From the NCBI GenBank assembly GCA_964352225.1, contig CAYGRM010000135.1:1-15587 (forward strand): DNA of 15,587 nucleotides, given 5' to 3'. The first letter of the stretch is position 1. Each line of letters begins with the position of its first letter. Below are positions 1 to 7,788 of this stretch, in pieces. The position numbers and the translations under genes are program-made. The notes beneath the pieces are model-generated. The model was given only the letters and a program-made list of their open reading frames with translations. It had not been told where the DNA came from and ran no database searches. This DNA comes from CAJQQY01 sp964352225 (lineage in GTDB: Bacteria; Bacteroidota; Bacteroidia; Chitinophagales; Saprospiraceae).

Positions 1-58
1 TTTTCAAAGAACTGCTTTATTTCTAATGCTTAAAAAAGTGTACGGTAGAGAAAATAAA

Positions 59-99
59 AAAAAGATTAGTACAAATAAATAATTTGTACTAATCTTTTT
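59..99 (-). terminator. Bidirectional rho-independent terminator downstream of the histidine kinase
   Basis: An 18-bp perfect stem (59-76 with 82-99) encloses a 5-nt loop. On the minus strand the hairpin is followed by a T-rich tract (complement of about 48-60), as expected for termination of the response regulator-histidine kinase transcript. The plus strand also runs into Ts, so the hairpin could serve a plus-strand gene outside the window. The remainder of 1-205 shows no convincing gene. Confidence 0.85.
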
Positions 100-205
100 A
101 AGAATATTAGACTTTGTTCGTTTAACGTTGAGCGGCTGAGGTTTTACAGATGACCTTACTGATTTATTTAGAATAAGTTCTTTCGATAAAATTATTTTAT
201 AAAAT

Positions 206-1675
206 TCAAACCTGCGAATAAGAAGGTAATTGAAACATAAAAGCCGTCCCTTCATTCAACTTACTTTTCACCTCAATCGTCGTATCATGCAATTCCAAGA
301 TTTTTTGCACGATTGCCAAACCAAGACCTGCACCTTTGGTTTGTTGCCCCGTTCTTTTTGCTTGTCGGTATCGTTCAAAAATAAAAGATTGTTCTTCCTC
401 TGGAATCCCGATGCCGGTATCTTTGATTTTGATTTCAACATTATTATTGATCAAACCTAAGTCAATCGTAACTTCACCTCCTTTTGGAGTATGATTTAAG
501 GCATTGTCCATCAAGTTTTGAATGACTCGCTCTACCAATCCTACATCTGCAAAAACCAGAGGCAAGTTTTCTTTTTCTTCTAAATGAATTTTGATTCCTT
601 TTTCCTGTGCAAGAATCTGATATTTAGCAGCAACATCTTGCGCTAATTCAGAAATAAAAAATGGTTCTTTATTTGGTTCGATTTGTTTTGCTTCCAATTT
701 TGAATATTCAAAAAGCTGAGCGATTAAATTTTGTAGCCGACCTAAACTACTCATCGAAGTCTCTAAATATTTCTTCCGATCTTCCTTCGAAATATCATCT
801 TCTTTGATTAAAAGTGTTTCAACATAACCTTGCACAATCGCCAAAGGAGTTCGTAAGTCATGCGAAACGTTGGCAATCAATTCTCTTCGTAAATTTTCTA
901 CAGATTTAAGTTCATCAATATTTGCGACAATCGTATCTGCCATACTATTATAGGTATCTGCTAAAACTGGAAAATCTCTTCGATCTTCTTTACAAATTCT
1001 AGCTTCGTAATCTCCTTCTTTAAATCGCTGAACTTGGCGAGTTATATTTCTCAATCTTTTGGTCAAAAACCAAATGGCTAACAATCCAATTACAAGTGCG
1101 CCAATCAAAGTCAAAAAGAATAAATTGGTTCCTAATTTCAACATATAACTTCCCAAAATCCCAGCACTCGCAGCTACTTGCTCTTCACTTTGTAAAATGA
1201 TATAGACGTAACCTTTCAATTCGTCATTTTCCGTAATTGGAGCTGCAGAAAATATTTTGTAAGTTCCAGGGTGTCGAGGATCATCACCAATAATAAATGG
1301 TTTTTCCTTTGCGTTGATAAAAATTTTGATGGGCTTTAAATCTACTTTTTCCGAAATCACTTTTCCAAATGGTGCAGCATGGGTTAAGATATTTCCTGCT
1401 GGGTCAAGCAAATATAATTCAGCAATCGGATTCATCACCATCGCAGAATGCATATAATCCATGATCGCGGGTTTGTTAATTTTCCCTTCGATGAAAGGCT
1501 TCACTTCCTTGGTCGCACTATCCGCCAAAGTTGCATGTACTCGCTGAACCGATTCTTGATAATATCGATTAGCTATATATCCAGAAATAGAAACGTAGCC
1601 AATACCCAACACTACTAAAAGCAAAAGTAGTGTCGCAGAAATTTTCCAATAAAGTATATTATTTGCGTTCTTCAT
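206..1675 (-). CDS. Membrane sensor histidine kinase
   Basis: This is the sensor of a two-component system. It autophosphorylates on histidine in response to a signal and passes the phosphate to the response regulator encoded just upstream. The 489 residues run as follows: an N-terminal membrane segment (about 11-32), an extracytoplasmic sensing domain (about 33-180), a second membrane segment (about 183-205), a HAMP linker (about 206-258), a HisKA dimerisation domain with the H box SHDLRTP (phospho-acceptor H272), and a HATPase_c domain. In the latter, the N box is around N387-N391, the G1 box is DTGIGIP (419-425) and the G2 box is GAGLGLAI (448-455). All catalytic boxes are intact. The start is an ATG directly before a typical first membrane helix, with no Shine-Dalgarno sequence. 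It lies 150 bp downstream of the regulator gene. The strong hairpin at 59-99 ends the transcript. The sensed signal cannot be read from the sequence; overall the protein resembles PhoR/ResE-type kinases. Confidence 0.95.
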   Translation of the reverse strand: MKNANNILYWKISATLLLLLVVLGIGYVSISGYIANRYYQESVQRVHATLADSATKEVKPFIEGKINKPAIMDYMHSAMVMNPIAELYLLDPAGNILTHAAPFGKVISEKVDLKPIKIFINAKEKPFIIGDDPRHPGTYKIFSAAPITENDELKGYVYIILQSEEQVAASAGILGSYMLKLGTNLFFLTLIGALVIGLLAIWFLTKRLRNITRQVQRFKEGDYEARICKEDRRDFPVLADTYNSMADTIVANIDELKSVENLRRELIANVSHDLRTPLAIVQGYVETLLIKEDDISKEDRKKYLETSMSSLGRLQNLIAQLFEYSKLEAKQIEPNKEPFFISELAQDVAAKYQILAQEKGIKIHLEEKENLPLVFADVGLVERVIQNLMDNALNHTPKGGEVTIDLGLINNNVEIKIKDTGIGIPEEEQSFIFERYRQAKRTGQQTKGAGLGLAIVQKILELHDTTIEVKSKLNEGTAFMFQLPSYSQV

Positions 1676-1735
1676 TTTTTCATTTTTATAATTAGATTAA
1701 GGAGAATGGGTGGGAATAGAATATCGAATAACCAA

Positions 1736-1806
1736 CAAGGAATATCCAATGTCCAAGTTTAGTATAAATTAACTTTTGTAGTTCCTTGGACATTGGATAT
1801 TCCTTG
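1736..1806. repeat. Intergenic palindromic repeat between response regulator and kinase genes
   Basis: Perfect 22-nt inverted arms (1736-1757 and 1785-1806, core GGAATATCCAATGTCCAAG) are separated by a 27-nt AT-rich loop. Imperfect symmetry built from further GAATATCSAAT-like units extends outward to about 1714 and 1823. The block fills most of the gap between the two genes. Composition and iteration resemble the ATTGGATATT-type intergenic repeats I recall as frequent in Bacteroidota genomes; that comparison is from memory. In RNA it would fold into a strong stem between the two cistrons. Confidence 0.85.
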
Positions 1807-1825
1807 GTCGATATTGGATATTCAT

Positions 1826-2533
1826 CTAAACATCTTCATTAAACCGATACCCAATCCCCCACGATGTCAAAATATAAGTTGGATTTTGGATATCTGGTTC
1901 TATTTTTCCACGCAATCGATTGATGTGAGAATTCACCGTATGTTCATATCCCTCAAAATCGTACCCCCAAACTAAATTCAATATCTGAGTTCGAGAATAA
2001 CTTTTCCCTGGCTTTGATGCTAATAAGCTGAGTAGGTCAAATTCCTTTGGTGACAAATCCATTCGTTGATTTTGGACAGACACTTTACGCTTATCCATAT
2101 CGATAACTAAGTCTCCAAAATCCATAATTAATGAATTTTTATCTGCCTCATTTTTAGTGTTATTCGACATTTCAGTTCTGCGAAAAATTGCTTTCACTCT
2201 TGCTACAAATTCACGAACGCTAAATGGTTTTGTCATGTAATCATCTGCTCCAAATTCTAAACCTAGAATTTTATCAATCTCTTCTGCCTTCGCGGTCAAC
2301 ATCAAAATCGGCGTAACAATATTATTTCTTCGCAATTGACGACAGATTTCTAAACCATCCTTCCCTGGTAACATCACATCTAAAATGATTAAATCAAATT
2401 CTCCACTCATTGCTTTTTCCAAACCTACATTTCCCTCATAAGCTTTATCCAATTCGCAATCCATATCTTTCAAATGGATTTCCAACAAGTCCACAATGTC
2501 TCTATCGTCTTCTACAACTAGTACTTTTTTCAT
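1826..2533 (-). CDS. OmpR/PhoB-family response regulator
   Basis: This DNA-binding regulator is partnered with the kinase encoded just downstream. Its 235 residues comprise a receiver domain (about 1-118) and a winged-helix Trans_reg_C domain (about 135-233). Receiver landmarks are the acidic pair D9-D10, phospho-acceptor D52 in LDVMLPG, T80 and K102 in the TKPF loop. The C-terminal domain shows the usual LSPKEFDLL and GYRF signatures. I chose the ATG at 2533 because MKKVLVVEDD is the canonical receiver start. An in-frame ATG at 2593 would add 20 residues that look like no part of this family. A TAATTTTG box lies 118-125 bp upstream. The gene is transcribed first, then the palindromic repeat, then the kinase. 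Target genes are unknown. Confidence 0.95.
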   Translation of the reverse strand: MKKVLVVEDDRDIVDLLEIHLKDMDCELDKAYEGNVGLEKAMSGEFDLIILDVMLPGKDGLEICRQLRRNNIVTPILMLTAKAEEIDKILGLEFGADDYMTKPFSVREFVARVKAIFRRTEMSNNTKNEADKNSLIMDFGDLVIDMDKRKVSVQNQRMDLSPKEFDLLSLLASKPGKSYSRTQILNLVWGYDFEGYEHTVNSHINRLRGKIEPDIQNPTYILTSWGIGYRFNEDV

Positions 2534-2650
2534 ATTCAATATTCTGGTTTTGGTTAAGTCATGTTGTTTATTTCTAAAAATTTCTACACTCATGAGATCT
2601 TGATATTTTGGATTTTAAAAAAGTGGAAAATACTTCGCTTTCTACTTTTA

Positions 2651-2658
2651 CAAAATTA
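2651..2658 (-). promoter_or_regulatory. Candidate -7 box for the response regulator gene
   Basis: On the minus strand this reads TAATTTTG, an exact match to the Bacteroidota -7 consensus TAnnTTTG. No TTG is present 17-23 nt further upstream, so only half of the promoter is supported. If it is used, the leader is about 110 nt. Confidence 0.35.
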
Positions 2659-2768
2659 CATTTTAAATATCACAGAACTATCACGAAAGGCTTGAGTTAC
2701 CCTCACAGCAATTTAACTACATCTTTCCGTTTTTTATTTTTTTTGGAAAAATTCAAATAATAAAATGA

Positions 2769-2805
2769 AAAATATCGAATACCTGATGAAGGTATTCAAT
2801 ATTTT
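2769..2805 (-). terminator. Terminator of the M36 metalloprotease gene
   Basis: The 15-bp arms 2769-2783 and 2791-2805 enclose a 7-nt loop. On the minus strand the single non-Watson-Crick position is a G-U pair, whereas on the plus strand it is a C-A mismatch. The hairpin is therefore better suited to the minus-strand transcript. A T-rich stretch follows on that strand (complement of about 2740-2768). Confidence 0.7.
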
Positions 2806-2809
2806 AAAG

Positions 2810-2833
2810 AGAGGGATGCGAATGCATCCCTCT
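2810..2833. repeat. REP-like short hairpin next to the terminator
   Basis: A perfect 10-bp stem (AGAGGGATGC at 2810-2819, its complement at 2824-2833) has a 4-nt GAAT loop and is clearly more GC-rich than its surroundings. It sits just before the terminator hairpin in the minus-strand transcript. It could be a repetitive extragenic palindrome or a transcript-stabilising 3' structure. Confidence 0.6.
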
Positions 2834-2920
2834 ACTGTCCCTTTAATTGATTTTTGAAATCTTACTGTCTCGCTGACAGCATACCAAGCATAAAATTAAT
2901 GAGATCCGTTTTGAGTAATA

Positions 2921-5900
2921 TTATTTTTGGATAATCAATTTTTGAGTTTCTAAACTTTGACCAGATTGCACCTGTAAGAAGTAGATATTACTTGGCAAAT
3001 TAGAAACATCCATATTGAAAACATTGTCAGTCATATTTATGGTAGAATATGTTTTTACTACCTGTCCTTGGATATTTACAATTCTAATAAGGCTAGGTTC
3101 TGCTAATTTATTTTCCCAAATAATTGAAACATTGTCTCTAGTTGGATTAGGTTGAATCGTCCAATCATTAGTTTCTGTTCCTTTGATTTTTGCAAATCTG
3201 ATAGCAGAGTATTCAAAAGAATTATCAGTATCTACTACTTTAAGTCGGTAGTAATAATCTACGTTTTTTCTAACATTATTATCAAGGTAAGAATAGTTAG
3301 TACGTTCAGTTCCTCCTCTGGCATTTTCAAAACCAATTTTGATAAATTCATCACTTCCACCTCCTGAACGTTCAATAATAAATCCTTTGGCATCAACTTC
3401 AGTCTCGGTCGTCCAGTCTAGTTGAATAGATGATTCCATAGCTGTTGCTTCAAACTTTACTAATTCAACCGGAAGTGGCGTTGTAGATTCTAGCATCAAA
3501 ACTTTAGCAGATGCTGACGCTGTCAAACCGCCATTAGCAGTTAGAGATACATTATTGGTTTCATAAACTGGGTTAACAAACATCCGAATATCATCTATCC
3601 ACCATCCATCAACAAAAGCTTGATAATCACAGGCAATTCTAAATCGAATCAAAATATTGTCTCCAGTATAACTATTCAAGTCAACTACGGTTTCATCAAA
3701 TTTACCATTGGCACCATCAAAAACGCCTCCTCCAAGAAATGGATTATCTGTAACGGCGATAGTTGAGTTATATGGATTTTGAATCATATTGGCTCCAAGG
3801 TCAATCCAAGTAACTCCATTGTCATTTGATATTTCTACCACACCACCATCGAATCCACTTTCGGTAGCATACTCATGGAAAAAACTAAGTTGTAATCCAG
3901 CAGGTACTACAATGGAATTAGCTAAAGTTAGTGTTTGATTAGAAAGTACATCTTGATCCTCTCCAAACCATGAATTGGTTCCACTAAACGTTCGATCTGA
4001 AACCATCGTCCATGCACCTAAGCCCGGTGAAGGTGTCCAATTACTTCCCCCACTTTCTACATCATCATTGAAAACTAAATCAGTCAAAGCTCCTGGTGTA
4101 TTGATATTTACGGTTACTGTTACTGTTTCAGTTGCGCCCGGAGCCAAAGTTGCGATGGCTGGAAAAGTCACCACACCTGCATTGTGAGTTCCTCCGTTAC
4201 TTGCCGCTACAAAAGACATATTAGGACTTAAATTATCTGTAATGACCACATTAGTTCCAGGATAAATTTCAGATCTATTAGTTACGGTAATTGTAAATGT
4301 GATGTCACCTCCATTTTCCAAAACACCAATTGAAGATTTTTCCATTTCTAAAATAGCGTTCATACCGCCACCACATTCAAGTGGTAAATCGAAGTTTTCA
4401 AATTCATCGCCTACAGCATTACTACCACTTGTAGCTTGGAATCCTAATCCTCTTCTTGCAAATGCTTCCCAAATCGCACATTTATATTGGCTATCAAAAA
4501 CCAACTCATCTGCTTGCAAAATAGCATCTCTCATCTCTACAAAAGTAGGAGAGGTGGGTTGTAATTTTAGGCCTTCAGTAATTAATCTTAAGGCGATATT
4601 ATTTCCTCCAGCTCCTGCTTCTTTACCATTATTATAAGGGTCATTATTTACAGGAACAATGTCAATAATTTCTTGGGTCATTTCATTTAGCATCGTACAC
4701 CAAATAAAACCTATTCCATGAGGGATGGTAATTTCACTATTGGTAACATCTGCATAAGTATAATCATTAACTGAAAAATCGGTACTGTATTTTGCTGGTC
4801 GAATACCACCACCTGTGATATCCTCGGTGATCACATATGTTCCGATTCCTCTATTAGGTAAAACACCATTTGGATGAGCAGTAGTTGGTGCTCCTAAATC
4901 TCCATTTTGAGTAGTAAGATATAAGGCAAAATAATCACTCCATCCTTCTCCTCCTTGTTCGTCTCCACCTAAAGGACCCAATGCACCTGGTCCACCTGTT
5001 AATCGATTAGAAATACCATGTCCATATTCATGTGCAATAATTCCATTATCAAAATCACCATCTTTCATTGGAGGTGCTGGGGTAAGTCTTGCTAAGGTAA
5101 GATTAACTGTACCAGTTGCCATGTTAGCCAAAAGTGCTTGCCCATCCTCAAAGGAAACCATTACCGCAGGAATGGTAATTAAATTACCCGTCTCCGCACC
5201 ACCCATAGATATTGGAGGTGCTCCTGGAATATTATTATATACAATAACTGCAGTAGCCCCCGATAATTGAGCACTCATAATTTTTTCTATAAAAGCACAA
5301 CTTCCTCTTTTGATCAAAGCAATATTTCCAAATAAATCTGCAACATTATCTGCAATCAAACCTGCACCTTGACCAGTACCACATCCTTCATCATCGGTTC
5401 CAGGAGCTGCACTATTTGCGTCTATCAATACTAAATCACCTGTATCGCCTGTCGCATCAAGTTCATTTCCAGTCCCAAATGCTGCTTCGATTGCTTGATA
5501 ATTATCTGTAGATGGTAATCCATTAACCGTATTTACATAAACCAACTCTGCTGCTGGACTAGACGACCATAAATACATTTGCATTCTAGGAGGTGTTCCA
5601 TCTGGTAAGGTTAGCATGTTAGCATTATTTGTTCCTTCTCCATCTTGAGCTTCTGCAATTACTGCATCGCTACCTAAACCTCCTTTATCCGTTCCATTAA
5701 ATATGTTGGTTGTTTGGAAATTCCCATTTTTTTCATCAAAGCCAAATTTGTAAAAAATATCATGCACAATATTATTCCAATAAAATAAATTTACAATTGC
5801 CGCATCTGTATAAGTCTCTGGCCCCATAGTTAAGTCAGCATCATAATGAAACTCAAATGGAGGAATTACAGCTGCATTAGTCGTTATAGCAAAATGAGAA

Positions 5901-6907
5901 GGTAGCGTTCCTGGAGGTGAGGCAGGCCCTAAATCATTTCGAGCCTGTACATTATTTCCTGAAGTAAAAGCATTAAAACTTGAACCATCCGTTGAGTGCC
6001 ATCCATAAGGAGAAGCAGCAGGAAGTCCATCTGTGACTGCATCTGTTTGTGCTGCCCCAGGTTCATTCGGAGCCTCTACAGGTATATCATAAACTCTATA
6101 AGAGCTAGCTACCGTAAACATATTTTCAAAACTATTTGCCGCTTTTGGAATAGCTGGCGTCATGTTGTAATTAGTATTTTTAGAATGATTATGATGACGG
6201 TGTACGGATGCAGGTGCATCTGTTGCCATTGCACTTCCACCAAAATCACAGCTAAGTACTAAGTCTCTTTTCTCAATAATTTTTCCAGTTTCTGCATCAA
6301 TCCACATCATCCAATAATGTTGATGGTTGATTTCATACAACTCTACTTGCCAAGTCAATGCTAATTTATCTTCATTATTTTTTTGATAAACTAACTTTAC
6401 GGGAATATCACTTGCTGCAATATTTCCTTTAGAAAAAGTCATTGATTGATTTTTTCCAGTAGCATTTTTCACAATGGAAATTGATTCGCCTAAAGGGAGG
6501 TTCAATTCTTTTTTCACTTTCAACAAAGCTTCACCTGCCGAAATACTTGGAGTATCAGCAGTTTTTCTTTTGGCAGTTTCTTTTTCAAATCGAGTCGTAA
6601 AATGCTTTACTTCTCCATCTTTGAAATGCACTCCCATAGAAGATCCCACGACGTCGATACTATTAATTTGTTGCTGTAAATAAAGGTGAGTGATTCCAGT
6701 ATTATCATCTTGAATTTCACTTGAAATTCTTAATTCTGAAACATCCTCCTTTTCGAGGTTGTATTTTGCTCGGTTTTTTTCTATAAATTTTTGAGCTTCG
6801 GGCAACTTACTTCCCGTTTGCGCAGAAACAATTACCGAAAAAGAAAAAAACAAAAGGATAAAAATAAATCCCTTAACTAGGTTGTTGAAGTGGTAAAATT
6901 TGTTCAT
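2921..6907 (-). CDS. Secreted M36 (fungalysin) metalloprotease with PA insert and T9SS tail
   Basis: This is a zinc endopeptidase exported to the cell surface or medium. The 1328-residue precursor has a signal peptide (about 1-30, cleavage likely after SAQ) and an FTP-type inhibitory propeptide (about 33-110), followed by a PepSY-like part to about 215. A His-rich stretch lies near 236-241. The M36 catalytic domain has zinc ligands in HEYGH (H626, H630) and E654 in GEGWSD. A protease-associated (PA) domain (about 451-609) is inserted just before HEYGH. A DUF11-type surface repeat domain follows (about 850-937), then a MAM/jelly-roll-like domain (about 942-1110). A fibronectin-like LPVELVKFEA segment begins near 1142, and a type A T9SS sorting domain runs from about 1252 (PNPTRDNVS) to the end. 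The ATG at 6907 immediately precedes the signal peptide. An in-frame ATG at 7069 would add 54 residues that bury the signal peptide and is rejected. Monocistronic transcription is likely, since terminators lie on both sides. A role in extracellular protein degradation is inferred from the family. Confidence 0.95.
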   Translation of the reverse strand: MNKFYHFNNLVKGFIFILLFFSFSVIVSAQTGSKLPEAQKFIEKNRAKYNLEKEDVSELRISSEIQDDNTGITHLYLQQQINSIDVVGSSMGVHFKDGEVKHFTTRFEKETAKRKTADTPSISAGEALLKVKKELNLPLGESISIVKNATGKNQSMTFSKGNIAASDIPVKLVYQKNNEDKLALTWQVELYEINHQHYWMMWIDAETGKIIEKRDLVLSCDFGGSAMATDAPASVHRHHNHSKNTNYNMTPAIPKAANSFENMFTVASSYRVYDIPVEAPNEPGAAQTDAVTDGLPAASPYGWHSTDGSSFNAFTSGNNVQARNDLGPASPPGTLPSHFAITTNAAVIPPFEFHYDADLTMGPETYTDAAIVNLFYWNNIVHDIFYKFGFDEKNGNFQTTNIFNGTDKGGLGSDAVIAEAQDGEGTNNANMLTLPDGTPPRMQMYLWSSSPAAELVYVNTVNGLPSTDNYQAIEAAFGTGNELDATGDTGDLVLIDANSAAPGTDDEGCGTGQGAGLIADNVADLFGNIALIKRGSCAFIEKIMSAQLSGATAVIVYNNIPGAPPISMGGAETGNLITIPAVMVSFEDGQALLANMATGTVNLTLARLTPAPPMKDGDFDNGIIAHEYGHGISNRLTGGPGALGPLGGDEQGGEGWSDYFALYLTTQNGDLGAPTTAHPNGVLPNRGIGTYVITEDITGGGIRPAKYSTDFSVNDYTYADVTNSEITIPHGIGFIWCTMLNEMTQEIIDIVPVNNDPYNNGKEAGAGGNNIALRLITEGLKLQPTSPTFVEMRDAILQADELVFDSQYKCAIWEAFARRGLGFQATSGSNAVGDEFENFDLPLECGGGMNAILEMEKSSIGVLENGGDITFTITVTNRSEIYPGTNVVITDNLSPNMSFVAASNGGTHNAGVVTFPAIATLAPGATETVTVTVNINTPGALTDLVFNDDVESGGSNWTPSPGLGAWTMVSDRTFSGTNSWFGEDQDVLSNQTLTLANSIVVPAGLQLSFFHEYATESGFDGGVVEISNDNGVTWIDLGANMIQNPYNSTIAVTDNPFLGGGVFDGANGKFDETVVDLNSYTGDNILIRFRIACDYQAFVDGWWIDDIRMFVNPVYETNNVSLTANGGLTASASAKVLMLESTTPLPVELVKFEATAMESSIQLDWTTETEVDAKGFIIERSGGGSDEFIKIGFENARGGTERTNYSYLDNNVRKNVDYYYRLKVVDTDNSFEYSAIRFAKIKGTETNDWTIQPNPTRDNVSIIWENKLAEPSLIRIVNIQGQVVKTYSTINMTDNVFNMDVSNLPSNIYFLQVQSGQSLETQKLIIQK

Positions 6908-6946
6908 AATTGATTGTTTTGAATACTGTGTTTGAATATTATAATT

Positions 6947-6954
6947 CAAATGTA
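6947..6954 (-). promoter_or_regulatory. Candidate -7 box for the metalloprotease gene
   Basis: The minus strand reads TACATTTG, an exact TAnnTTTG match, 40-47 bp upstream of the ATG at 6907. The nearest upstream TTTG (complement of 6969-6972) is only 14 nt away, shorter than the usual 17-23 nt, so the -33 element is not convincing. Confidence 0.35.
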
Positions 6955-7069
6955 TGTAGTAAAAACACCAAAAAGGGTAGCATCTGATTTGCTCTAGGAC
7001 ATGAGAAAAAAAAATAAAGTGAAGATTTAATACGGTAGGAAAAATGTCAAGGAACCTGAATAAAAACAA

Positions 7070-7101
7070 AAAAAGGGTAACATATTCATGCTACCCTTTT
7101 T
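7070..7101 (-). terminator. Terminator of the lpxK-to-sigma-factor operon
   Basis: The 14-bp arms 7070-7083 and 7088-7101 enclose a 4-nt loop. One position is G-U on the minus strand and A-C on the plus strand. An A-rich plus-strand flank (7062-7074) gives a T-rich tail on the minus strand. It lies 28 bp past the ECF sigma stop codon and separates that operon from the metalloprotease gene. Confidence 0.85.
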
Positions 7102-7128
7102 ATTTTTTGATTGAAAAATGTCGAAGTG

Positions 7129-7788
7129 TTATCCACGCTTTCTAGCTCGTGCTCGACCCGACATATCTAAGAAAGCTTGTGCTCCTGGTTTTTTCAACAA
7201 AGTATACAAAATTTCTTTTGCTCTAAATAATTGAGCTTTAACGGTACCCAATGGAATTTCTAACTCAGTTGCAATCTCTTCGTAACTTAATTCTTCGAAG
7301 TATCGTAACTCGATCATCAAGCGATATTTTGGAGTTAATTTCCCCATCACTTTTCTCATCAATGAAACTTTCTGAGCTCGGATGTAAATTTCTTCGGGAT
7401 CTAGTGAATTTGATTTTAGGTTAGATGAAAAGTCAGCTGCTCCACCTTTTTCAATTGGATCATCAATTGATAATAAGTGTAACCTTTTTTTTCTGATTTG
7501 ATCGATGCAATTGTTAATTGCAATTTTGAATAACCAAGTACTAAATGCATATCGAGGCGCATAACTTGGTAATTTTCGGAAAGCTTTTCCGAATGCTTCT
7601 AAAGTTAAATCTTCCGCATCATCTCGATTGTTAATCATTTTTAACATCATGTGAAAGATAGAATTACGATAGCGAGTCATCAAAATAGTGTAGGCTTTTT
7701 CTTCACCATCAATAGCTCTCAAAACTAATTCGTAATCGGCTTGGGCTTTAGGGGATAAATTTGTCGTAGTTAATGTTTTTACTTCCAT
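7129..7788 (-). CDS. ECF-type RNA polymerase sigma factor
   Basis: This alternative sigma factor of the extracytoplasmic-function group directs RNA polymerase to a dedicated promoter set. It has 219 residues. Sigma region 2 (about 33-103) includes DDAEDLTLEAFGKAFRKL (56-73) and the promoter-melting and -10 recognition helices near FSTWLFKIAINNCIDQIRKKR (82-102). A linker rich in Asp and Ser follows, then sigma region 4 (about 140-196) with its helix-turn-helix at LSYEEIATELEIPLGTVKAQL. The C-terminus is short and basic (GRARARKRG). The ATG at 7788 lies inside the glycosyltransferase gene, giving a 10-bp overlap consistent with translational coupling. No anti-sigma factor gene lies beside it, which is unusual for classical ECF factors. 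Control may therefore come through expression level or a distant partner. Its regulon is unknown; a link to the envelope genes in the same operon is inferred from position. Confidence 0.93.
   Translation of the reverse strand: MEVKTLTTTNLSPKAQADYELVLRAIDGEEKAYTILMTRYRNSIFHMMLKMINNRDDAEDLTLEAFGKAFRKLPSYAPRYAFSTWLFKIAINNCIDQIRKKRLHLLSIDDPIEKGGAADFSSNLKSNSLDPEEIYIRAQKVSLMRKVMGKLTPKYRLMIELRYFEELSYEEIATELEIPLGTVKAQLFRAKEILYTLLKKPGAQAFLDMSGRARARKRG

Larger units (their letters stand above)
2534..2920. other. Intergenic region between regulator and metalloprotease genes
   Basis: This 387-bp gap contains no credible gene. Its left part holds the leader and a candidate promoter of the response regulator. 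Its right part holds the 3' region of the M36 protease transcript, with two adjacent hairpins described separately. A weak additional hairpin (CTGTC/GACAG, 2865-2879) also lies there. A T-rich tract at about 2727-2744 separates the two halves. Confidence 0.7.

Noticed and set aside
4..255. Minus-strand 83-codon reading frame overlapping the kinase 3' end
   Set aside because: It overlaps the kinase coding sequence and runs through the terminator hairpin at 59-99. Its composition is low complexity with no family resemblance.
2534..2593. 20-residue N-terminal extension of the response regulator
   Set aside because: Receiver domains begin at MKKVLVVEDD, and the extension has no counterpart in the family.
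2865..2879. Small hairpin CTGTC/GACAG
   Set aside because: A 5-bp stem is too weak to call a terminator or regulatory element on its own.
4299..4637. Plus-strand 112-codon frame inside the metalloprotease gene
   Set aside because: It is a shadow frame on the opposite strand of a clear gene, with no recognisable domain. The same applies to the frames at 3152-3367, 3975-4187, 5996-6262 and 6474-6683.
6908..7069. 54-residue N-terminal extension of the metalloprotease
   Set aside because: The extension would bury the signal peptide, and it covers the candidate -7 box and repeat region. ATG 6907 directly precedes a clean signal peptide.
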